64,000 nucleotides of DNA from CAIWHR01 sp963713275 (GTDB taxonomy: Bacteria > Pseudomonadota > Gammaproteobacteria > Burkholderiales > Casimicrobiaceae), in NCBI GenBank assembly GCA_963713275.1, contig CAVQLG010000029.1, forward strand, positions 1 to 64,000, read 5' to 3'. How positions within the stretch are numbered: position 1 is the stretch's first letter; every line of letters starts with the position of its first letter. The position numbers were made by a program, and so were the translations under genes. The notes beneath the pieces are model-generated. The model saw only the letters and a list, made by a program, of their open reading frames with translations. It was not told the DNA's origin and did not search any database. Positions 58,201 to 64,000 of the stretch are shown here, piece by piece.

Positions 58201-59171
58201 CGCCCGGCGACCTGGGCCAGCCTCAACTCCGGCAAAGCGTCCTCGATGCGGACCACGGCGTCTTCGAGCTCGACGTCGCCCACGAGGTCGCGGGCGCCCC
58301 CTTCCGCGAACCCGAGCCAGAGCTGCAGTGCGCCCCTCCCGCGCTTGACCTCGACGGGCAACGCGAGCCACTCGCGCCAGGCGGCCGCGTCGGCGAATTC
58401 GAGGCGGGCGAACAGCCGCCCGCGGGCCAGCGGCCACGCCTTGCCGCCGCCGCCGCGCCACTCGCCGCGGATGTCGACCGGCGCCGCAAGCTCGGCCGGC
58501 GGTGCGCCGCGCAGCCCGAAACGGTGCTCGCCGAAGCGATGAACGAGCCGCAGCTGCACGCGATCGAGCACGAGCTGCGGCGCGTTGCGCAGGTCGTCGT
58601 CCCAAGTCACCAGCGCATCGCGAACCAGGATCTCGGGTTGATCGAGAATCCAGTCGGTGAGCCGCGTGTCGGAGGCCTGCGCGGACGGATCGATCTCGAT
58701 CCCGCCGACGTGCAGGATGCCGGCCCGGTCGCGGCGGATACTGAGCCGCGGGCGCTCGATCGTCAGCCGGTCGAGCCGCAGCGCAAGCAAGGGCAGCGAC
58801 GTCCACGAGATCACCATGTCGACGCGGGGCAGGTCGAGCAGCGGCGCGGCGGACGCACCCGCGCGGTCGCGGATTCGAACCCCGGTGAGGCCGAGCCTGG
58901 GGTTCCAGCCGTCCCAGCCGGTGGAGAGCCCGTCGATCTCGACCGCCCGGCCGAGCTCGCGCGCCATGGCCGCGGCGAGCTCCCCCCGATGCGATTCGGC
59001 CCGCGGGAACACCACGAACCGCACGGCCAGGAGGGCGAGCGCGAAGCAGACGAAGATCGCGATCAGGGTGACGCCGGCGATCCTGGCCAAACGAAGCAAT
59101 GCGATCTCGGGTTGCGGACGGATCGGGCGCCGAGAGGCGCCGCACGGGCATAATGGAGGCGTTGCGGCCAT
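55215..59171 (-). CDS. yhdP: AsmA-like transport protein YhdP
   Basis: 1318 residues from ATG 59171. One N-terminal membrane helix (GVTLIAIFVCFALALLAVRF) followed by a long periplasmic beta-strand-rich region ending in the DUF3971/AsmA-C segment (LGKLLGVLSLQALPRRVTLD and YNVSGSWSDPVV). YhdP with TamB and YdbH moves phospholipid to the outer membrane in E. coli. A start 20-30 codons later is possible. The 1235-codon open frame on the other strand is a shadow. Confidence 0.92.
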   Translation of the reverse strand: MAATPPLCPCGASRRPIRPQPEIALLRLARIAGVTLIAIFVCFALALLAVRFVVFPRAESHRGELAAAMARELGRAVEIDGLSTGWDGWNPRLGLTGVRIRDRAGASAAPLLDLPRVDMVISWTSLPLLALRLDRLTIERPRLSIRRDRAGILHVGGIEIDPSAQASDTRLTDWILDQPEILVRDALVTWDDDLRNAPQLVLDRVQLRLVHRFGEHRFGLRGAPPAELAAPVDIRGEWRGGGGKAWPLARGRLFARLEFADAAAWREWLALPVEVKRGRGALQLWLGFAEGGARDLVGDVELEDAVVRIEDALPELRLAQVAGRIGWREEAGAHEIFGRELRFTTASGVVAEPGSFVVSWRDAAAGVPPRLRVEFDRLHLEPLREVAASLPLPEPVRADLARYAPRGTLMRGRLQWEGPRAAPIAYGGRADFGDLGMLALGVLPGGRGLAGSVEFSERGGSVRLQSRGAELDLPRVLLAPVVFDRLEGSATWRRKGGVVDVAIESLQFANSHASGRASGTYRSTASGPGVIDLTARVTDADATAVHRYLPRWISEETRAWLRNGIRKGRSPEATLKVSGNLADFPFADGKAGTFRVEARASGVTLDYAPHWPPLTNVEANVRFEGRGMTVEGRSARAFGIDVGRTLAAIPDLDAVHPHLTIEGDAAGPMADFLRFIEQSPVAEWIGHATDKAEGAGPGRLKLRLDLVLGKQGEDKVAGEFTLTDAQLRLAGAPRLSRVHGTLRFSEEHLEANDLALEALGGPARISIGRVGDARSQLTATGVASVPALRQEFGLPFGDRFSGPVPWTFALDLGGDAATWTAESTLEGTAVDLPAPLSKRSDERVALSVVRRPLPGRGDGDTIAIRYGTQLDATLRRKVTREGPLVEQAIVAIGDVADAAARPRHEQPGLWLVARLPELNLDHWLAELRRDHGPPGEAGALALPLAGFDIDVASLEAFGGQWRDLKVGGRAAADDLRLALAGSEIEGSAVWSAASGAQPNGRLHARLKRLATGGGGERAGSARDAPAGDPASAAAWPELDVTADSYASRGYDFGRLELLAKPVGNEWRIDRLRLSNADGTISAEGAWRGTGRTQRTQLDVALDVADSAGFLRRLGYPAAVQGAPTRIDGQLSWAGAPNGFDYATLAGSFRVDVGAGRFTKIEPGLGKLLGVLSLQALPRRVTLDFRDIFSEGFAFDHVNGTVRVERGILATNDLKLTGPAAKVEISGDADLERETQRLEVKVQPTLSAGVSAGAALLFLANPVVGAVVGAGSLLAQKILEDPIEQMFSYTYNVSGSWSDPVVTRGLAASAGLGKERVAP

Positions 59172-59243
59172 TGTAGCCGAAGCTCCCGCGCCGCCGCCCG
59201 CGCCGCTCCCACCGCTTCCTGTCGCCTCGCTCCACGATTCCGC

Positions 59244-62022
59244 ATGATGGACGTCCCCGCCGCCCTCGGCTTCAGCCGCTATGCCACGGCCGCGCTCTCG
59301 GCGCGCCCGGACGAGCGCGCCTGGCTCGATGCCGTGGTCGACGCGCCGTTCGACTGGATCCCAGCCACACGCGCGATCGACGCTGCCGCCGGCAGTGGCG
59401 ACGCCGCGACGCTGGCGACGGCGCTGCGCACGCTGCGACGGCGGGTCGTGATCCACACGCTGGTGCGGGACCTCACCGGCCGCGCGGACCTGGCCGAGGT
59501 CTGCGGCAACGTCACGCGCCTGGCCGAGATCGCGATCGGCGCCAGCGTTGCGTTGCACCACGGCGTGCTCGCCGCGGCGCACGGCGAGCCCCGCGGCGGC
59601 GATGGGCGGGTGCAGCGCCTGATCGTGATCGGGATGGGCAAGCTTGGCGGCCGAGAGCTCAACGTCTCGTCCGACATCGACCTCGTCTTCGTCTACCCGG
59701 AGGAGGGCGATACCGATGGCGCGCGCCCGCTGTCGAACCGGGAGTTCTTCGATCGCCTGGGTCGCCGGCTCATCGGCAGCATCAACGACGTCACCGCCGA
59801 CGGCTTCGTGTTCCGGGTCGACATGCGCCTGCGTCCCTACGGCGACAGCGGCCCGTTGACCGTGGGCTTCCCGGCGCTGGAGCAGTACCTGATCACCCAG
59901 GGCCGGTCGTGGGAACGCTACGCCTGGCTCAAGGCGCGGGCCCTGACCGGAGAGCGCCACGACGAGCTCGCCGAGCTCGTCACGCCCTTCGTCTACCGCA
60001 AGTACCTCGACTTCGACGCCTACGACGGGCTGCGCGACATCCACCGCCAGATCCGCGAGCAGGAGCGGCGGCGCGACTACGCGCCCAACATCAAGCTCGG
60101 GCCCGGCGGGATTCGGGAGATCGAGTTCATCGCCCAGGCGCTGCAGCTCGTCCGCGGCGGTCGCGAGCCCGCACTGCGCACCCGCGGCACGCTGCCCGCG
60201 CTGCAGGCGATCGCGGGGCGGGGATTGCTGCCGGAGGTCGCGGTCGCGCACCTGCGGGACGCCTACGTGTACCTGCGCAACCTCGAGCACCGGCTGCAGT
60301 ACCGCGATGACCGGCAGACGCAGACGCTGCCCGACAGCGACACCGAACGCGAAGCTCTTGCGGCCACGACCGGCAGCCGCGACGTGGCCGGGTTCGAGGC
60401 CATGCTGGCAGGGCACCGCGCGCGCGTGGCCGAGCAGTTTGCCGCGGTGTTCGGCGACACCCCGAGCCCGGCGCCGGAGCCGACGGCCGCGGGCACGGCC
60501 GCGACGGGCGGGCCGCAGGTGCCGGACCGTACGCTGCTCGACGCGATCTGGCGCGGCGACCTCGCCCGCGACACGGCGACCGCGGCCCTCGCCGAGGCCG
60601 GGTACCACGAGCCGGCCGAACTCATCGGGACGCTGGAACGCGTGCGCGCAAGCTCGCGCTACCTCCAGCTCCCGGCGCTGTCGCAGCAGCGTTTCGACGC
60701 GATCGTCCCGGAGCTCCTCGCGGTCGCGGCCCGCGAGCCCGTGCCGGGCACGCTGCCGCAGACGGTGTTCCTGCGCCTCCTCGGCCTGCTCGAGGCGGTC
60801 GCCCGCCGCAGCGCCTACCTCGCGCTGGTCGTCGAGCACCCGCCGGTGCTCCCGCGGCTCGCCCAGCTGATGGGTGCCTCGCAGTGGGCGACCGACTTCC
60901 TGATGCGGCAACCGATCCTGCTCGACGAATTGCTCGACGCCCGCGTGCTCCTGGCCGAGCCCGACTGGGAGGCCTGGCGCGCGGAGCTCGCGCGCAGCCT
61001 CGCCGACCACGCCGGAGACGCCGAAGGCCAGATGGACGCGCTGCGCCACTTCCAGCACGTCCAGACCTTCCGGCTGCTCGCGCAGGACATCGCGGGAACG
61101 ATGACGGTCGAGCGTCTCGCCGACCACCTCTCGGCCCTCGCCGACGCCGTGCTGGCGGCCACGCTTAAGGCCACCTGGGCGCTGCTCGCCGGCGCCGACG
61201 CGCCGCCGCCGCGATTCGCGATCGTCGGCTACGGCAAGCTGGGCGGCAAGGAGCTGGGCTACGCCTCCGACCTCGACCTGGTGTTCGTCTACGACGGCGA
61301 CGACGAGGTCGGGCCGGAGCGCTACACGCGCCTTGCCCAGCGGATCGTCACCTGGCTTGCCAGCACCACCGGCGCCGGGCAGCTGTACGACGCCGACCTG
61401 CGACTGCGTCCGGACGGCGCGGCGGGCCTCATCGTGTCTTCGCTGGCGAGCTTCCGCAAGTACCAGCGCACCCAGGCGTGGACGTGGGAGCACCAGGCGC
61501 TGACCCGGGCGCGGTTCGTCGCCGGCGACCTTGAGATCGGCCGCGCCTTCGAGGACGAGCGCGAGGCGATCCTGCGCCTGCCGCGCGACCCGGACAAGCT
61601 GCGCGCCGAGGTCGTCGCGATGCGAGTGCGCCTGCACGAAGGCCACGCCAACCCGGGAGCAGCGCTTCGATCTCAAGCACGATGCCGGCGGCATGGTCGA
61701 CGTCGAGTTCGCGGTGCAGTACCTCGTGCTCGCGCACGCGCACCGGCACGCGGCGCTCACGCGCAACGCCGGCAACATCGCGCTGTTGCGCCTCGCCGGC
61801 GAACTCGATCTCGTGCGCGCGCCGCTGGCCGCGGCGGCGGCCGACGCCTATCGCGACTTCCGGCGCCTGCAGCACCAGATCCGCCTCACCGGCGCCGCGC
61901 ACGCGCGCGTCGACGCCCTGCCGCAGGTCGCGCGCCGCGCCGCCGTCGACGCGCTGTGGTCGGCAGTGTTCGGCGCGCCGTGGCTGCCGGCGCGCACGCC
62001 CTCAGCGGCCGCCCGCCGTTGA
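59244..62022 (+). CDS. glnE: Glutamine synthetase adenylyltransferase/deadenylylase (one frameshift)
   Basis: About 925 residues over one extra base near 61652. Two nucleotidyltransferase domains: the deadenylylase half with IGMGKLGGRELNVSSDIDL and the adenylylase half with VGYGKLGGKELGYASDLDL, each preceding a PII-binding helical region (FIAQALQLVRGG; HVQTFRLLAQDIAG). It adjusts glutamine synthetase activity to nitrogen status. After the break the frame resumes with QRFDLKHDAGGMVDVEFAVQ, a core motif, so an error is likely. The last 21 bases overlap the marR gene tail to tail. Confidence 0.93.
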
Positions 62023-62490
62023 GGCCGTGGCCGGCGGCGGCCGGCCGGCCCGCCGCATCGCATCGGCCGCGAGGCGGTGCGTCACCTCGCGCCAGCCCGC
62101 TTCCGCGGCCTCACCGGCCGCGGCGAACGCCGCCGCGAACGCCTTCCGCTGGTGCGCGGCGAGGCGGGCTTCCAGCTTCCTGCCGGCCTCGGTGAGCGCC
62201 AGGTGCTTCACCCGCGCGTCGGCCGCGGCGCGCTCGTAGCGGACGAGCCGCTGCGCGTAGAGCTCCCGCAGCGGCGCGGCGAGCGCCTGCTTCGACACGC
62301 CCAGTGCCAGCAGGAGCTCGCTCACCGACGGCGCGCGCAGCTTGGCGACGAAGTACAGGATCCGGTGGTGCGCGCGACCGAGCCCGCGCGCCGCCAGCAC
62401 CCGGTCCGGCCGGGCGACGAGCTCCCGGTAGGAGAAGTGGAGCAGTTCGATCGCGGCGTCCAGCTCGGCGCGGCGTGGTGAGTCAATCAT
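62002..62490 (-). CDS. MarR-family transcriptional regulator
   Basis: 162 residues with the winged-helix pattern: GRAHHRILYFVAKLRAPSVS, recognition helix region GVSKQALAAPLRELYAQRLV and the wing ADARVKHLALTEAGRK. Probably a dimeric repressor released by a small ligand. A palindrome over its start codon suggests autoregulation; ilvE, 162 bases away and divergent, is the likely second target. Confidence 0.85.
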   Translation of the reverse strand: MIDSPRRAELDAAIELLHFSYRELVARPDRVLAARGLGRAHHRILYFVAKLRAPSVSELLLALGVSKQALAAPLRELYAQRLVRYERAAADARVKHLALTEAGRKLEARLAAHQRKAFAAAFAAAGEAAEAGWREVTHRLAADAMRRAGRPPPATASTAGGR

Positions 62491-62496
62491 GTTGAC
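62482..62496. promoter_or_regulatory. Candidate MarR-type operator
   Basis: gtcaa-tcatg-ttgac palindrome that covers the start codon of the marR gene. A related half-pair, ttgactca, occurs about 40 bases further at 62534-62541. Confidence 0.45.
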
Positions 62497-62651
62497 ATAT
62501 CTCCGGCAAGCGCCGACAATTGCGTCAGCAAGGTTGACTCATTGTGCCCAACCCTGCGGCCCGCCGCAATCGGCGGCGGGCGCGGCCGGCCCGGGCCAGC
62601 GCACGGGATTTCGGCTAGAATGCACGGTCAACGCAGCAGGGAGACTCGGCC

Positions 62652-63575
62652 ATGTCGATGGCGGACCGCGACGGTTTCATCTGGTACGACGGCAGGATGG
62701 TGCCGTGGCGCGAGGCCACGACGCACGTGCTCACCCACACGCTGCACTACGGGATGGGCGTCTTCGAGGGCGTGCGCGCCTACCGCACGGACGAGGGCAC
62801 GGCGATCTTCCGCCTGCAGGAGCACACCGACCGGCTGTTCCGCTCCGCACACATCTTCTGCATGAAGATCCCGTACTCCAAGGACGAGATCAACGCCGCG
62901 CAGATCGCCTGCGTGCGCGACAACAAGCTCGAGTCCTGCTACATCCGGCCGATCGCGTTCTACGGCTCCGCCGCGATGGGCGTGGCGGCGCGGTCGAACC
63001 CCGTGCGGGTCGCGATCGCGGCGTGGCCCTGGGGCGCCTACCTGGGCAGCGAGGGGATCGAGAAGGGCATTCGCGTCAAGACGTCGTCGTTCACGCGTCA
63101 TCACGTCAACATCACGATGACCGGGGCCAAGGCCTGCGCGAACTACCTCAATTCGATCCTGGCCAACCAGGAGGCGACCCACGACGGCTACGACGAGGCG
63201 CTGATGCTCGACGCGCAGGGCTACGTGTCCGAGGGCGCCGGCGAGAACGTCTTCGTCGTCATCGACGGCGAGATCCACACGCCCGACGTCGGATCCGGCG
63301 CGCTCAAGGGGATCACCCGCGACACGGTGATCACCCTCGCCCGCGAGCAGGGGTACGCGGTGCACCAGCGCCGCATCCTGCGCGACGAGGTCTATTGCGC
63401 CGACGAGGCGTTCTTCACCGGTACCGCGGCCGAGGTGACGCCGATCCGCGAGCTCGATGGCCGCGTCATCGGCGCCGGCGGACGCGGCCCCGTGACGGCG
63501 AAGCTGCAGGCGCTCTACTTCGACACGGTCAACGGCCGCAACCCGGCCCGGAAGTCATGGCTGACCAAGGTCTGA
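62652..63575 (+). CDS. ilvE: Branched-chain amino acid aminotransferase
   Basis: 307 residues, fold-type IV PLP enzyme. PLP lysine 160 lies in TGAKACANYLNS; other motifs are LHYGMGVFEGVRAYR and YVSEGAGENVFVV. Catalyses the last step of Val, Leu and Ile synthesis. ggga before ATG 62652; tagaat at 62616-62621 as probable -10. Confidence 0.96.
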   Translation: MSMADRDGFIWYDGRMVPWREATTHVLTHTLHYGMGVFEGVRAYRTDEGTAIFRLQEHTDRLFRSAHIFCMKIPYSKDEINAAQIACVRDNKLESCYIRPIAFYGSAAMGVAARSNPVRVAIAAWPWGAYLGSEGIEKGIRVKTSSFTRHHVNITMTGAKACANYLNSILANQEATHDGYDEALMLDAQGYVSEGAGENVFVVIDGEIHTPDVGSGALKGITRDTVITLAREQGYAVHQRRILRDEVYCADEAFFTGTAAEVTPIRELDGRVIGAGGRGPVTAKLQALYFDTVNGRNPARKSWLTKV

Positions 63576-63778
63576 GCACGGCCGGCGCAGGGAGCGCCGC
63601 CACGGTCCCCGTCGCGGCCGAAGACCTCCCGGTGTTCTGCCCGAATCCGCGCATGCCGCTGTGGTCGTCGCATCCGCGCGTGTATCTCGACGTCGCGGCG
63701 ACGGGCGAGGCCCGCTGCCCGTACTGCGGTACCGTCTACCGGCTGGCCGGTGGTCCCGCGCGCAGCGGCGGGCACTAG
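63557..63778 (+). CDS. Zinc-finger protein (zf-CHCC type)
   Basis: 73 residues with FCPNPRMPLWSSHPRVYLDV and ARCPYCGTVYRL: the C...H...CXXC zinc site of the CHCC family, related to the NDUFS6 accessory subunit of complex I. Overlaps the ilvE end by 19 bases in another frame, the standard ilvE-zf-waaF order. Role unknown. Confidence 0.85.
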   Translation: MADQGLSTAGAGSAATVPVAAEDLPVFCPNPRMPLWSSHPRVYLDVAATGEARCPYCGTVYRLAGGPARSGGH

Positions 63779-63850
63779 GCGCGTCCGCGCGGGCCGGGCC
63801 GGAACCGAGTCCGGTTCCGCCGGCGGCCACCCGACCGCTCGCCAGCGTCC

Positions 63851-64000
63851 GTGTCCGAGCGCATCCTGATCGTCGCGCCGACCTGGGTCGGTGACGCGAT
63901 CCTCTCCGAACCGCTCGTCTCGCTGCTTCGCGAGCCGTACGCCGACCCCATCGTCGACGTCCTGGCGCCCACGTGGTGCGCGGCCGTCTACGCCCGGATG
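63851..64000 (+). CDS. waaF: ADP-heptose:LPS heptosyltransferase II (cut by window end)
   Basis: Only the first 50 residues are present: ILIVAPTWVGDAILSEPLVS and VDVLAPTWCAAVYARM match the WaaF N-terminal Rossmann fold (GT9). It adds the second heptose to the LPS inner core. GTG start at 63851. Confidence 0.88.
   Translation, partial: MSERILIVAPTWVGDAILSEPLVSLLREPYADPIVDVLAPTWCAAVYARM

Noticed and set aside
55446..59153. 1235-codon open frame on the plus strand
   Set aside because: Antisense to yhdP, which has a clear AsmA-type protein; high GC leaves opposite strands open.
59244..62195. glnE read as ending at 62195 in the first frame
   Set aside because: After ~61652 that frame is Arg/Pro-rich nonsense, while the neighbouring frame carries the conserved FDLKHDAGGMVDVEF core and stops at 62022.

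Overview
The window reads as a chromosomal segment of a very GC-rich betaproteobacterium, most likely Burkholderiales or Rhodocyclales. Support comes from the gene sets: a cysI-DUF934-cysH-cysDN sulfate-assimilation operon without an APS kinase, ribF-ileS-lspA-ispH, divergent trxB/ftsK with lolA-rarA, glnE opposite yhdP, and ilvE-zinc finger-waaF. Coding density is high and nearly every gene is housekeeping. The most accessory-looking parts are about 29.8-41.3 kb and the LexA-like locus at 26.2-28.3 kb.

Layout. 1-1.5 kb: 3' part of a membrane PAS-domain sensor. 1.9-7.1 kb: assimilatory sulfate reduction (sulfite reductase, APS reductase, ATP sulfurylase). 7.2-10.8 kb: Nudix hydrolase, alpha/beta hydrolase, PilZ-like protein, DUF2069. 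10.9-16.2 kb (minus): ispH, lspA, ileS, ribF. 16.4-22.5 kb (minus): an AddAB-like helicase-nuclease pair. 22.9-23.6 kb: a J-like protein lacking HPD and a cysteine-rich small protein. 24.1-26.1 kb: molybdopterin oxidoreductase. 26.2-28.3 kb: a LexA-like repressor divergent from a DnaQ-GIY-YIG (Cho-like) nuclease, with two identical 12-bp palindromes between and inside them. 28.3-41.2 kb: NAD-dependent epimerase/DUF2867, truncated amidase, DUF599, SelO, ABC exporter, lipoprotein hydrolase plus trypsin-like protease, short-chain dehydrogenase, three uncharacterised proteins, a small-protein pair and a gltS remnant. 41.4-47.4 kb: tRNA-Glu/tRNA-Ala, lytic transglycosylase, fatty acid hydroxylase-type membrane enzyme, polysaccharide deacetylase, beta-propeller, serS. 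47.6-64 kb: cytochrome c, rarA, lolA, ftsK, trxB, smr, nitrilase-type amidase, yhdP, glnE, marR, ilvE, zf-CHCC, waaF (cut by the window end).

Sequence quality. Reading frames break by single-base shifts in many conserved genes, including ispH and glnE, which are normally essential or important. I read most of these as sequence or assembly errors; annotated spans run across the breaks. cysH and the DUF934 gene carry an unusual cluster of lesions, so real decay cannot be excluded there.

Most notable: the LexA-like locus. Its operator is of the GAAC-N4-GTTC type known from Gram-positive SOS boxes, it forms exactly the 17-bp spacer of a near-consensus promoter, a second copy covers codons 2-6 of the repressor gene, and the promoter geometry predicts a leaderless repressor mRNA. 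The divergent gene is a fused exonuclease-endonuclease, giving a compact, testable DNA-damage module.
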